DNA of 64,000 nucleotides from Gigantopelta aegis (Eukaryota; Mollusca; Gastropoda; Neomphalida; Peltospiridae), in NCBI RefSeq assembly GCF_016097555.1, contig NC_054708.1, positions 19,874,596 through 19,938,595 of the forward strand, written 5' to 3'. The position numbers and the translations under genes were made by a program. This document shows positions 33,355 to 45,036 of this stretch, in pieces (position 1 is the first letter of the stretch; each line of letters begins with the position of its first letter). The notes under the pieces are model-generated. The model saw only the letters and a list, made by a program, of their open reading frames with translations. It did not search any database and was not told the DNA's origin.

Positions 33355-33934
33355 AGCTGTGAAGAAGACGCCTGGAAAAAACAGAAGAAAACAAAGACCA
33401 TGACATTTTCTCAGAATTAATTTATTTATTCTTTTACTAGGCACATACTGTCAACTGTCACGACGAGATTGACCAACTCGACGGTTGCGTTGTAATCTCC
33501 CCAACTCCTGACTTACAACGCGCCACACCGCCATTTGTCGTGTCATTGTAATTTAATATAGTCGTGTCGTAAAGACTCGTAATATAGTCCGGTTTAGGAA
33601 ACTGTTCCTCATTAAAATAATAATAGAACATTTTGAAATGCGTTTTAAAATATTTCTTTTATGATTACAGTCATTTAAATGATCCATTGGTTTGAAGTTA
33701 TTTGTTAATTTTAGGACTAACTGATGACAACTGTGCAAATGATATACTGGCACTTGTATAACAGCAGAATGAGGCGGTGCTGTAGCATACGGGTGGCTGA
33801 TTGGACATTTTGATGGTCGGTCTGTGTTGATTTTTGCAAGGTACTTGTCAATGGAGAGTACCTCTTGAAATATCTAGATTTAACCAAAGTCAAGCTATGA
33901 CTCACACTAAAGTCAAAACGTTGGACAGCAGATC
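33355..33934. other. 5' flank of fucosyltransferase A, no coding seen
   Basis: Highly similar to 52884-53460. Short frames here (33553-33753, 33717-33905) recur in copy B but only because the DNA is duplicated. It may hold the promoter or a non-coding 5' exon. Confidence 0.5.
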
Positions 33935-34045
33935 AGGGCCCGGTAACATAAAGCACTCGTAACACTTACGTCAGACGTACACCATACATAATGTGTGGCG
34001 TACGTCTGACGTAAGTGTTACGAATACTTTGTGTTACGGGGCCCT
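33935..34045. mobile_element. Near-perfect palindromic MITE, 111 bases
   Basis: AGGGCCCGGTAACATAAAGC and GTAACACTTACGTCAGACGT pair with ACGTCTGACGTAAGTGTTAC and TGTTACGGGGCCCT. Copy B retains only the first 20 or so bases. Confidence 0.75.
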
Positions 34046-34052
34046 GGTCAGG

Positions 34053-35493
34053 TCAAGAATAGAAAACGTTTTTATTGTTGTTTTGTAGATTTTAAAAACG
34101 CTTTTCATTTTGTTAAAAGGCAAAACTTATGGTATAAGTTAATCCAACATGGTGTCGAGGGAAAAATGATTTCTATTATACGGTCTTTATACAACGATGT
34201 TAAATGTGTGAAATATAATGGCATACTCTCAGATTTTTTTATATGTAAGAACGGTTTATTTCAGGGAGAAGTGTTGTCACCCATATTATTTTCTATGTAT
34301 GTCAATGACTATGAGATGCAATTAATATCAGATAATTGTCCTTATGTTGAAATACAAATGTTAAATATATGTTTAATAATGTATGCTGATGATATGGTAC
34401 TTTTATCTGAAACACCAGAAGAACTGCAATTAATGATTCAATATCAATATAAAGTATACTAAGGTTATTATTTTTAGAAATGGTGGCAAAGTTCGAGATA
34501 ATGAAAAATGGTTTTATAATGGTTACCAGTTAGAGATTGTAAATTAATTTAATTATCTTGGTATATTATTTTTTTATAACGGCAAATTTAACCGTATTTA
34601 GAAAAGAGCCACAGAGCAAGGTCGTAAAGCATTATTATCAATACTTGGTGTGTGTAATAAGAATTATTTTAATACTGAAACAATATTATCTGTATGAAAC
34701 AATGTTATGTGTTCTTAGTTGCGGAGCGGAAGTGTGGGGTTTTCACCCTACTCAAGACATTGAAAAGATCCATTTACAATTTTGTAGGGTTACGAAAAGG
34801 CACATATAACGTTTTTGTTTATAATGAATTGGGACGATTTTCATTGTGTATTATAAGAAAACTAAGAAATTTTAAATATTGGATAAAACTACATACTACT
34901 AATAACTCTTTATTAAAAGCTATATATGAGGAAATGGAGCATTATGGAGATCATTGGTTAATGAACGTTAACAAAGAACTAATGCGCTTGGTCTAACATG
35001 TATATGGAACTTAACATATGTTGATGACAGTATTTATAATGTACTTAAAGGCTATGTGATGTGTTTAAGCAGCAATGTTATAGCAGAATAATTGCAACGC
35101 CAAAAGGAAATTTATATCAATATTTGGTAAATGAATTTAGCTTACAGACTTCTCTTTAAAAAATTAAACATTTATCATTTAAAAGAAATAGCTAAAATTA
35201 GAATGTGTGCCCATAAGTTAAATATAGAATTGGGTAGATACAAAAACATTGAAATATCTCAAAGAATATGCACACTTTGTGATAAAAATGAAATAGAAGA
35301 CGAGTATCACTTTATTCTCCAATGTCCTAGATTCAATAATATAATAACCAAATTTATAAAACGTTATTACCAAAGAGATCCAAGCGTTTTTAAACTTATT
35401 CAACTTCTGAGTACTGGTAATATTAAAGAACTTAATAACCTCGGGAAATATTTAGTACGAGCAAATAATGTAAGAAATAAATTATTGGAATAA
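34053..35493 (+). mobile_element. LINE fragment: reverse transcriptase and C-terminal zinc finger (copy A)
   Basis: 34053-34461 encodes a reverse transcriptase core: FYCCFVDFKNAF, LWYKLIQHGV, GLFQGEVLSPILFSMYVND and LIMYADDMVLLSETPEELQ (the YADD catalytic motif). Later frames (34694-34996, 35131-35493) give the thumb and a C-terminal finger, ICTLCDKNEIEDEYHFILQC. Several frameshifts and stops separate them; the 5' half, including any endonuclease, is missing. I cannot fix the clade. Confidence 0.82.
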
Positions 35494-35617
35494 ATTGTTT
35501 AATGCTGTACAATACAGAACCTGCACCTCGTAGCATAAACGTATACTTTACCTCTGACATATGCTCAATAATGACATATAGCCAACAAATATATTAATTA
35601 GTAAAACTGATATGTTG

Positions 35618-35621
<4 letters not shown>

Positions 35622-35716
<95 letters not shown>

Positions 35717-35730
35717 CGTGGGTGTACAGG
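35622..35730. repeat. (TA)n(TG)n microsatellite, copy A only
   Basis: About 52 bases of TA then about 36 of TG. Copy B joins directly across this place near 54782. Confidence 0.9.
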
Positions 35731-36320
35731 TATGTATGTATGTATATATTATGTATTCAATAAGGTAAATCACTCTCCACCATTATGCTGTACATTATTA
35801 TTATTGCCCAATTGAGCCAAGGTCAGGATCACGGAAAGTAGGTCATGAAGCTATACATGCTTTGTTACTACTATTATACAAGTTTGAATAATTATTTCAG
35901 TTTTAAAATGGTCTGCAATCAACAGAGTGTTATGGACAGGACAAAAAAGAGACACTTATATTCGTGAAATGACCATTACACGTCACAGGTCATTGTTTAA
36001 ATGTAAAACTCTTACCAAAATAATGGGCCTTTCTTCTCAGGTAACACAGTGCTAACCATCTCATTGCTGAATTTAATCTGCCATGATTAAAAAAAAGAAA
36101 GAATGAATGAATGAATGTTTAACGACACCCCAGCACGAAAAAGAAAGAAAGAATGACAATGCATTGGTCCTTTGAAAACGCCGTTTGATATTTCTCTATA
36201 AAACTCAGTTTTGTCCTGGAAATAAGTATGTATTGATTTTTTTTTTTTTTTTTTTAAATGTTATTGTTTTTTAAGATGGGGGGGGGGGTGGGTCTTTATT
36301 TTTATTTTTTTATCCCTTGA
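35731..36320. other. Copy A spacer with a short SINE-like scrap
   Basis: AATGAATGAATGTTTAACGACACCCCAGCACG at about 36105-36140 resembles a SINE 3' end; T- and G-runs near 36237 and 36279. Confidence 0.5.
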
Positions 36321-36440
36321 TACTAATGGAAAAATGTATCGTTTTTTTTCTCTAAGACTAAATGTTAGAATTACCAAATGTTTGACAATTGATAGCCAAT
36401 GCTTAATAAATCAATGTGCTCTAGTGGTGTCATTATATTA
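36321..36440 (+). repeat. SINE type A 3' part (copy A)
   Basis: ACTAATGGAAAAATGTATCG through TGTGCTCTAGTGGTGTCATT, followed by ATTACATTACATTAC repeats. Counterpart at 55366-55475. Confidence 0.65.
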
Positions 36441-36589
36441 CATTACATTACAATACATTACATTAGTTATATTGTATTTATTTTATTGTATTGTATTTCA
36501 TTTTATTTTATTATATTATATTTTTTTAAATAAATTAAATGGTGATTTATCCATAAATCGGAAACAATGTCTTAATACATCTTTAGGAG

Positions 36590-36838
36590 GCGGGAGGTAG
36601 CGCGGAGATAAAACGGTCTAGGATCGATCCCCATCGGTGGACCCACTGGGCTATTTCTCATTTCAGCCAGTGCACCACGATTGGTATATCAAAGGCTGTG
36701 GCATGTGTTATTCTTTCTGTGGGATGGTGCATATAAAAGCTTCCTCGCTGATGGAAAAATCACCAAATGTGTGACATCCAATAGCCGATGATTAATAAAT
36801 CAGTGTGCTCTAGTGGTGTCGTTAAACAAAACAAACTA
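36590..36838 (+). repeat. SINE type A, nearly full length (copy A)
   Basis: GCGGGAGGTAGCGCGGAGAT, GGATCGATCCCCATCGGTGG, then the body and 3' end. The counterpart in copy B (55625-55870) is rearranged. Confidence 0.75.
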
Positions 36839-36899
36839 TAACTCATCCATTTTTAGATACTATTAACAGTTATAAATATTTTAAAAGCAGCTTTAGTAG

Positions 36900-36901
36900 A
36901 G

Positions 36902-36967
<66 letters not shown>
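36900..36967. repeat. (GA)n microsatellite
   Basis: About 30 GA units; shorter in copy B (55950-55983). Confidence 0.9.
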
Positions 36968-36968
<1 letters not shown>

Positions 36969-36979
36969 GCAGACAGATA

Positions 36980-37100
36980 CATAAGCGTACGGGCTCCCAT
37001 TTTTGCCCGAATATCTGTATAATTTTTGCCCGAATTTGATGTTTTGTTCCAGCACTAGGGGGGCAGTTGACCCCCCTGCCCCCTGTCTCGTGCGCTTATG
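36980..37100. mobile_element. 121-base MITE with CATAAGCGTACG ends
   Basis: CATAAGCGTACGGGCTCCC on the left and CTCGTGCGCTTATG on the right are inverted repeats. An inverted relative starts at 62022. Confidence 0.6.
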
Positions 37101-37182
37101 TATATATATAGATAGATAGAGAATAGAGAGAAAGAGACGGGCAGACACAGCGAACATTTTGTCACCCTCTGTACCTGAGGAG

Positions 37183-37390
37183 GCATGACGTAACACTGGT
37201 AAAGCGCTCGCCTGATGCGAGGTCGGTCTAGGATTGGGCTATTTCTTGTCGAAGCCATCACTTCATAATTTGTGTAACAAAGTACATGGTACGTACTATC
37301 CTGTGTTTGGGATGGTGTATATAATAAAATATCCATTGCTGCTAATCGAAAAGAATAGCCTATGAAATTACGGCACAGCGTTTCCTTTCT
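37183..37390 (+). repeat. SINE type A, diverged (copy A)
   Basis: GCATGACGTAACACTGGTAA, GCGCTCGCCTGATGCGAGGT, then GATGGTGTATATAATAAAAT. Counterpart at 56025-56235. Confidence 0.6.
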
Positions 37391-37409
37391 AATTATCTAA
37401 CTGTGCTAT

Positions 37410-37691
37410 AAACACACACGCACGCACATACACACACACACACGCACACACACACACGCATACATACACGCACATGCACGCACACACACGCACGCACACA
37501 CACACACACACCACGCATACACACACACCACACACATACACGCACACACACATACACGCACACACACACATACACACACACATACACATACACACATACA
37601 CATACACACACACATACACGCACACACACCACACACACACACACGTGTGCAGCTGTAGTAGAGAGAGAGAGAGATATTTACACATACACAC

Positions 37692-37724
<33 letters not shown>

Positions 37725-37725
37725 G
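37410..37725. repeat. (CA)n-rich microsatellite region
   Basis: Mixed CA, CGCA and TACA units over about 310 bases. Long open frames of Cys/Val or His/Thr here are microsatellite translations. Confidence 0.9.
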
Positions 37726-38051
37726 AAGATAAACCTACAATGAATTCTGCTCTAACGGCCACCTGTATTAAGCAATCACCTGTATTAGGAGGCCACATTT
37801 TGACACTCCCAAATCATTTAATTATAGTATACTAGTAAACTGACCTGTATTAAGAACCATCTGACTTAAAAGGCCAGTTTTTTATACTCCCGTTTCTGGC
37901 TTTTTAACAGGTTTCATGGTATCTCCGTGTGACCTACCAGGAGCCTTATTTATCAGTTATAAGTATATTCTTATAACATCTTAAGACACGTACTGATCCT
38001 AACTATAAGCATTATAAAATAGTTTTTGCTATTATGGCTTGATTACTGTTA

Positions 38052-38433
38052 CATGAACATTCCTGAGTTTGTTTCATTGTAAGATGTTTCCGACTAATAA
38101 AATATTTCTACGATTAAACTTACATATTAATTATTTTTTTGTATAGAATATCAGTGTCTGTATAGTCAATGTGTTTCTGGTCGTCTTAATATTTGTAAGA
38201 AGCCCAAACTAGATTTTGTCTTCAAATAATTTTGTACGTACGAAAAAATTTTTTTTTAGCAAATAAGATGAAATTTAACCTAGTACAAATATTAGAACGA
38301 TCAGAAACACGTTTAATATACAGTCACTAATATTTTATGCAGAAAAATATATTTGATATGTAATTACAATCGTTAAAAAGTCTCTGTTAGTCGATAACAT
38401 CTTAAAAATTGCAGCAAACTCAGGAATGTCCCT
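38052..38433. mobile_element. TTAA-type palindromic MITE (copy A)
   Basis: GAACATTCCTGAGTTTG at the left (diverged), TTTTGTACGTACGAAAAA in the centre and CAGGAATGTCCCT then TTAA at the right. Its counterpart in copy B is at 58378-58767, so it predates the duplication. Confidence 0.75.
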
Positions 38434-39250
38434 TTAATTTACAAATTGCTTACATTTTCTTTTCTTTTTAATTTGTTTTTATAATTTTGGCAAATCCAGT
38501 TTGTTTTGGTTAATTTACAAATTGTTTTTTAATTTTGGCAAAGCCAGTTTTGTTATGGTCATCTTAGTGCTTGTAATAGTTCAAAACGTATTTTGTGGGA
38601 AACAAAAAAAACAAGATACATACCTCTTGTACTGGAGTCGATATGTTATCTTAAACGCATCACGAAATATTGCGACATAGAGTCAGTTACACATTACTGC
38701 CATTAGGTAACATATGTCATTATTACACACATATAGAATTTCTATAAATATGCTGACTACTATATGATTTTATGAACGCCATGGTGCACAGTAAGTTAAT
38801 GTCTATGCATAGTTGCAAAATCTATTACTGCACAAAGCTAACCTATTATACAGGTACACATTGTGACGTATGTTACAAACATAATTTATTCAGTATAGAG
38901 TGAGTTATGATGTATATTTAATCCAGCTGTTGTATTGATCCTATAGTAGGGGATATTCCATTTCAAATATCAATAATTATAGAATGAAATGAAATATAAA
39001 ACTCAAAATAAGTGCACAATGAGCGTTAATTCTTCCACTCAAATAGCATGAGAAAACGCACCGATTGTTTTGATCGCGAAGCGCGTGGCGTGACGTTGCA
39101 CGTACAAAGGGTGTGATTTGAAATTGAACATGTAGTTTGTGTGTACGTTGTGTGCACACTGTGGCAATATTCTTTCTTGTTTCTTACTGGAACACTAAAT
39201 CATAACGTTACTGTCACATTCGTTACAACATGTGTGTAACTTTTCAACAA
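38434..39250. other. Spacer and presumed left end of a Tc1-like element
   Basis: No coding. The part next to the transposase start is presumably Tc1 5' sequence, but its inverted repeat was not located. Confidence 0.4.
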
Positions 39251-39364
39251 TGCAACGTTTCCAACGTCAGGAACGTCTCAGGGCTGTAGGCATGCTCCAA
39301 GTTGGCACCACCCAGCGAAATATAGCCTGTAGACTTAATGTGTCCCAACCAGTCATCAGCCGAT
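39251..39364 (+). pseudogene. Tc1-like transposase, N-terminal piece (copy A)
   Basis: Encodes MQRFQRQERLRAVGMLQVGT then TQRNIACRLNVSQPVISRFI, a Tc1-type helix-turn-helix. It is split by a retroelement at ATCAGCCGAT and resumes at 40630 with ISRCGPDI-like and RNVDGR codons, where a LINE then cuts it at 40680. In copy B the corresponding N-terminal part is shortened (59586-59651). Confidence 0.75.
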
Positions 39365-40629
39365 TCATCATTCCCGCTCCAGCTCTCAGCCGAAGATGAC
39401 CTTTGCCGCTAAGCAGCTTGAACTGTTGAATAGTTTGGGTGCGCTGACAAATTGTCACAGAAGGGAGGGAAGGCTTACGTGACATTAGTGTACGTAAGCC
39501 AACCACAGCAACCGGCGACCAGGAGAAGACAGAGACGGAAGAGAAGGACCGGAATGGAAGAAACGGCACGAGGAGGGGGGGGGGGGGGGGGGGGGGGACC
39601 AAAGCCGGTGGCGGTTCCTTCGCCGCCGCCAACGCCGAAGACACCGTCCCCGCCGCGACGCAGAGCGGTCAGCCCACATCAGATTGAAGTGGACCCAGCG
39701 GCCAGCCTTGACTCTCCAGAGTCCACGGTTCGACACCCCCCCCACCCGCCGGCCCTTATACGGTCCAATCTTATGGCGCCGTTGTAAGGGATCGAACCGG
39801 TGGTCGCACCCAGACACAGCGCAGAGGGACACCAACCAGCTGGCAAACTCGACACGCCCAGAGCAGCGGTAAGGCGCTGGGTAAACTAGACAGGGACCAA
39901 GCCCCTGGTTGTGTACGCCCCATCGATGGAGCAGCTGCCAACAACACCAACCAGAGGAATTTTTCTACACCGGTACGACCAACAACGTGACAGCTTCCAC
40001 ATCAGCAGCATGGGATACCGTACCAGTACCCTGAGTACCATGCTGACGATGCAGCACGACGCTGTCTACCAGCAGGCACACGTGGGTGAAGGCTCCACAC
40101 ATCGTCAGACCCACGACATGCTACTCCGGGTGTTTGCGCAGCACTACGGGGACGTCGTCAGCCGGTACCAGAGGGAGCTGCGTCACTTCATCAGCTTTGA
40201 AGCCTGAACACCACCCTAACCCTTAAGGCTATCCAGGTTCGTATAGTTCGGTACGTTTAGGCTTAATTCAAAAATCCGACACCCTTTAACTTTCGGCTGA
40301 ATCGTTCAAAATTAGCGTTCAATCACCATAATACTTTCGGACGTAACGCAAACAAATTACTTAAACTTTTCGGCTTAATTCTCCTGAGAAATTTCAAAAT
40401 TTACCGCCGCCTCTTCCGCCTTACCTCGGTCCACCTACAACCGGTCTTCTGCGTTCCTGCAGTGCTTAAGTCGTAAGCGAGAATCCCGCCTTCCACTCCC
40501 CCCGCCTTTCCTGTCTTGGACGGAAGAGCTTGCTTCGCAAGAACTTGCGCCCACGACAGGCGTGCGCTACAACAGCTTGCTCTGAATGTGCACGTAAAAT
40601 CCTATGACCTGACCTGACCTGACCTGACC
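39365..40629 (+). mobile_element. Retroelement with (TGACC)n tail, inserted in Tc1 (copy A)
   Basis: 1265 bases flanked by ATCAGCCGAT and ATTAGCCGAT. It ends CTGAATGTGCACGTAAAATCC then TATGACCTGACCTGACCTGACC, a pentamer tail as LINE-type elements often have. Early on it encodes AYVTLVYVSQPQQPATRRRQ and an Arg-rich stretch; 39911-40207 is open and ends RVFAQHYGDVVSRYQRELRH-FISFEA-stop, followed by about 400 bases of 3' UTR. A G-run splits the coding part. I do not recognise the protein; the element may be non-autonomous or internally deleted. Confidence 0.6.
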
Positions 40630-40680
40630 ATTAGCCGATGTGGGCCCGATATCGACAAAGCAGAAATGTGGATGGTCGTG

Positions 40681-42225
40681 ACAAAATAATTCCAAGAGTC
40701 AACAAATTTAAATTCCTAGGTGTTACCTTCGACTCAAAACTAACCTTTAGCGACCATATTAATGACATAGTCAAAAACTCAAAAAGTACTCTAAACCTAC
40801 TAAGAGCAATTTCAGGCACCAGCTGGGGAGCGCAAACGCAGGCAATGCTTATGGTTTACAAAGCATGTATACTCTCCAGGATAGACTATGGAGCCCAGGC
40901 ATACAGTTGCGCCTCCCCAAAGCTGCTGCAAAAACTAGATATCATCCAGAACCAAGCTCTTAGAATTATAGCTAAAGTTCCATCAAATACCAGCTGCCAA
41001 AGCCTAGAAGTTGAATTTAACATCATGCCACTTAAATTCCGCCGCAATCTTCAACATTTCAATTACGATCTTAAAATCCATTCGCTTAAACTAGATCACC
41101 CAGTTCAGAAACTTACTCCCATAATAGCAAAACCAGGACTAGAATTTAAAACTAATAAAAACCTTAATGATTCATTCGCCACTAAAGCCAACAAATTAGA
41201 AATAGAAGTAGGAATTGATAATACACCTGTGGCACTATACCATCTCAATCAGCCAGTTGAATGCCACACGCCATACCTAATTAAAAAAGCTACCGATGCA
41301 ACTCCATTTCCACCATTTAAAAAAGTCCTGTTCGAAGCCGCAGCTAATGAAAATTACCCTGAGCACATCCATATCTATACGGATGGCTAAAAAAAAATCC
41401 AGATAACGGTAGGGTTGGCTTCGCAGTAGTTGAAGAAAAAATATCTAAACACTCTAAATTAGTTAAATACTCCAGGCTGTCAGATAATCTATCAGTCTAT
41501 ACAGCAGAACTGACAGCCATCTATGAAGCTCTAATCTGGATCAAAACTCAAAAATACTCAAAAAGCGTTATTTTCTCAGACAGTCTTAGCTCTATCCAAT
41601 CACTTCAAACTAATAAATCTAACCAGACCAGATATTCTCGCAGCTATCCACAATGAACTTCATGAACTAAACCATCTCAATTTAACAGTAGTATTCGAAT
41701 GGGTCCCAGCTCACGTAGGTATAATTGGCAATGAAATAGCGGACTATGGAGTCAAAACTGCACTTTCAATCACTAGTAAAATTACAACACTACCTTTAGG
41801 AATCTCAGAACTCATGTCAAAAGCAAGAAAACACTACATTAATCAAGCTAGCTGGGATCTGACACCCAATACATGGCACTATAACATCAAAACACTAGTT
41901 AATTCAATCCGACCTAAACACTTAAACACTTATGTGGATAAAATAATTACTAAATTGCGTATAGGTAAATCAATGCAACTCAACAGTTGTTCATTTTCCA
42001 ATAAAAACCCTGACTGTGCGTGTGGCACCCGGGAAGATATGAAACACTATCTCCTGGATTGCACGCTACACAAGTCAGAGAAAACTAATGATAGAATCAA
42101 TAACCGAAGCCAACCATAACAGACCAATTACGCCTAACGTTTTACTTAACCCTGATAAATACCACAAACATAAAACCTTCAAAGCAGTATATCAATTCGT
42201 CCAGTCCACCAAACCAACACTATAA
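40681..42225 (+). mobile_element. LINE, 5'-truncated, with RNase H domain
   Basis: 40681-41390 encodes the end of a reverse transcriptase (VNKFKFLGVTFDSKLTFSDH, ACILSRIDYGAQAYSCASPK, ALRIIAKVPSNTS). RNase H follows: IYTDG (Asp), YTAELTAIYEALIWIK (Glu), FSDSLSSIQSL (Asp), EWVPAHVGIIGNEIAD, then a CACGTREDMKHYLLDC finger and a stop at 42223. Two frameshifts are seen, right after TDG (41388) and after LQTNKSN (about 41622). RNase H places it in the I-like group of LINEs. It starts abruptly inside the Tc1 piece. Confidence 0.82.
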
Positions 42226-42635
42226 GTGCCACGTGCTGCCCGCCTTACCAGCGTTCAATTGACGCGGACCCCCAACCCGATTGATCGCAGGTAGGATGGG
42301 AATGAATGAAAGTTTAAAGACACCCCAACACGAAAAAATACATCGGCTATTGGGTGTCAAATAAATAAAGTGATGACCAGCATCAATATAAAAATTCAAG
42401 ATTTAAACAAAAACAGTGTAAAGAACTGTGCAAAAACACAAATATCACAGATAGATACTGAATTTTACTCAAAACTTCAATTTTGTGCTGTATTGGCCAT
42501 TCTCAAAGAAAATGTTACACCCCTGCACCACGGTGAGGTTACAGCACGCGCAGGGGCAGGTAGGATGGGAGGCCGTAACACACTTACTGGGCTCCTGATA
42601 TATATAACTTTAAAATAATAAAATTGCAAAAATGA
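42226..42635. other. LINE 3' flank and a SINE scrap
   Basis: GGGAATGAATGAAAG may be the LINE tail. ACATCGGCTATTGGGTGTCA at about 42345 is a SINE-like scrap. No coding. Confidence 0.4.
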
Positions 42636-43305
42636 TCACAAACCACCCGCCTGTACCTCCCCTGGATGGAAGAGCGACCTTACGCACTCGACCAGACATG
42701 CACTCCAAACCGGGGATCAACGGTGGGAAGGTAGCGATCTATAATAAAGATACTTAATCAATATGCTGCTTAACTCGTTACACCTGAGACTCCCCGGGTG
42801 GAAGAGCGACCTTACGCATTCGACCACGTCTATGCACTCCAACTCGGGGAGAGAACGGTGAAATGACAAAAGTAAAAACATATACATAGCCAAATTAACT
42901 GGCATAATTTAATATTACAAACTAACAATCATTCAAAACCACCCGCCTGTACATCCCTTGGATGGAAGAGCGACCTTAAGCACTCGACCAGACAAGCACT
43001 CCAACCCGGGGATCAACGGTGGGAAGGTAGCGAATAATTTAATAACCACTAGATAAGACACTGCTTTAACTCATTGCACCTGTGACTCCCTTGGTGGAAG
43101 AGCGACCTTACGCATTCGACCAGACCACGCATTCCAACCCCGGGAGAGAACGGTGAAATGACTAAAGCGGGCCTATACTTAGCCAAAATTAGTTGGAACA
43201 GTGCCCCGCATAGGTGGACCCCTCAAGTGGAATAGCGACCCTAAAAGCATCTCGACCGAAAACAGGCATTCCATACTGGGGGGTCGGCGGTGGGGGGTAC
43301 CAGCT
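42636..43305. repeat. Tandem array of about 145-base hairpin-like units, five copies
   Basis: Each unit carries TGGAAGAGCGACCTTACGCA and TCGACC, then CACTCCAA-CGGGG-type closure, at about 42640, 42780, 42935, 43075 and 43205. Two subtypes alternate (CCACCCGCCTGTACCTCCCC and CACCTGAGACTCCCCGGG), so units 1/3 and 2/4 are closer: a dimer of about 295 bases. In each unit CTCCCCGGGTGG-like sequence can pair with CCAACTCGGGGAG-like sequence about 45 bases later. Unit 5 is diverged. Confidence 0.7.
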
Positions 43306-43667
43306 AGACTTCAACCATGATAAATTTATACATAAACTTTATTGTAAATATTATACATTATTCCGCACAATTATGCACTTGCACCATGTACTACCAATGA
43401 ACTTTCTTATAGCCAATAAGGTGAGTCACTTAGGTTCGCAGATAGAAAACAGACGGGAAACCAGACTCTCGGGACCAACTCCACAACAACCAGATAGAAA
43501 ATAAGAAAGGTACATTGACTAGATTGTTATTTATTAATTATTAACTATATCTACCGGGGGCGGGAATCAAAAACAGTTATTACCACACGTACCCTGGTGT
43601 GCAATACGCTGCCGTATGTGTACATGTATACAATTGTCACTGATTAGTAGTCTGTCTGTCTGTCTGT
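43306..43667. other. No gene recognised
   Basis: Spacer ending in four TCTG repeats. Confidence 0.5.
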
Positions 43668-44473
43668 CTAAAGCAGCCCATACACGATCAATGTTATTGA
43701 CAGTAATATTGTCGATTATAAAAATTGACAATATTATTGATCATTAGTGTGTGATATTGAAGCAAGTTTTCGATTGACATAATATATTGACAGAATCAAA
43801 CATCGGTAGATATTTATTGAAGGTTTTTCAGTACTATTGTGTCGTTGATGGCACTTTGTCAAATTATTGCACACTATTTCATTCGGAAGCCAGTCATCTA
43901 AGGATAAACATGTCCAGGCAGGAAAAAGAAGAGGAGAGAAAATTTCTTCTTCTTTTTAAATATAGCATTAATAAAATTATCAATCCACTATCTGCTTTAT
44001 TTCTTTTAGTTTTATGAAAATATATATTAACTTTGCATTATGTTTTCTTGCTATATTTACTGGCTTTTTTTTTTCAAAAGCATTTTCTCATATTTACCTA
44101 CTGATGTCATCATTAATGCAAAATTAGACAAATTAGTATTTTTATGAATATAATGTTAATTATTTAATAATGATTTGCTATTACATCCATACGAAGAAAA
44201 TATCGATAATACGCCTGCTCATTTTTTCTAAGTTCCTTAAGCAGTTGAACATGGCCAAACTTTTTTCTCTGCACTAACCATTGTTTGGACCATGGTTTTC
44301 TTTTTTGTTTTCGCTTATCAAAAGCAAAGACAATAGCGTAGAGCAATGACTAGAGGACAAATGACTTAAAATATTATGTAAATAACTGCGTCGTTGGTGG
44401 CCAATAAATATTCATCAATAATATTGTATCAATATTATTGTCAATTAAATTGATCGTGTATGGGCTGCTTTAG
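43668..44473 (-). mobile_element. PIF/Harbinger-like DNA element, internally deleted
   Basis: Inverted ends CTAAAGCAGCCCATACACGA and TCGTGTATGGGCTGCTTTAG, about 25 bases matched and loosely more. The minus strand (44164-44346) encodes KPWSKQWLVQRKKFGHVQLL and AYYRYFLRMD, the usual start of Harbinger transposases (WVR-W, then FLRM). The catalytic DDE part is absent. No clear three-base duplication. Confidence 0.7.
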
Positions 44474-44799
44474 TTGACTCCCTGCCTATAATGACAACTT
44501 TATTGGTAATCAAATTAAAACATGCTAGAGCACTCTGCTTTTTAACCAATACTCACACTACAAGGGTTAACCCCTTCAAATTAGATAGCTAGGCTAATAT
44601 AACTCCCCCCCCCCCATCCTTGTATTTCATTATAATCCAAGGAGATGGGGGGAGGGGGGAAGGGGTGGCTCTGAAAAGACTGTTGTGGAACACTAGAATA
44701 GGGACCTAGGACAATAAGAACAACCTTAACACCAAAGTAGGATTCACATACAGATAGCATGCACATCGCATCAGTACACAGGGTGCACTGACTAATGAT
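44474..44799. other. No gene recognised
   Basis: Contains C- and G-rich words near 44605 and 44648. It may belong to the retroelement that follows. Confidence 0.4.
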
Positions 44800-44999
44800 A
44801 ACAATGCACCCGCACCCATTTAATGACCCAGCACGTACTCTAATAAGAAGCTGGACAAAAGAATACCAGCTCCGAGTACACAACTGCACTGCACCAAGGG
44901 GAAACTGGACAATCCCAAATACTTGCTGCTGGTACTGTACTTGGTGACACGGAAAAGGAGGAAAACAACGGCTACAACAACAACAACAACGTCTGGAAC

Positions 45000-45036
<37 letters not shown>

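Larger units (their letters stand above)
29975..40680 (+). repeat. Segmental duplication, copy A
   Basis: Aligns in order and orientation with 47155-60937 once copy-specific insertions are set aside. Shared parts: the TTGTTTTTGTTTTCT and TGTCCTGTGGGTG stretches, SINEs, the fucosyltransferase gene, LINE RT fragment, (GA)n/(CA)n region, TTAA MITE and the split Tc1 element. Similarity ends at TGTGGATGGTCGT (40680), where a truncated LINE begins. Confidence 0.88.

Noticed and set aside
33355-33444. 30-residue N-terminal extension of fucosyltransferase A
   Set aside because: The frame opens at GTG with a stop just before; copy B has no ATG there either, and a TTTTTTCCAG acceptor lies in between. 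The shared ATG at 33354 is preferred.
33553-33905. Two short frames upstream of fucosyltransferase A that recur in copy B
   Set aside because: Conserved only to the level of the duplicated DNA; no motif and no splice link to the GT11 exon could be shown.
37389-37798. Cys/Val-rich and His/Thr-rich frames
   Set aside because: Translations of the (CA)n/(TG)n microsatellite.
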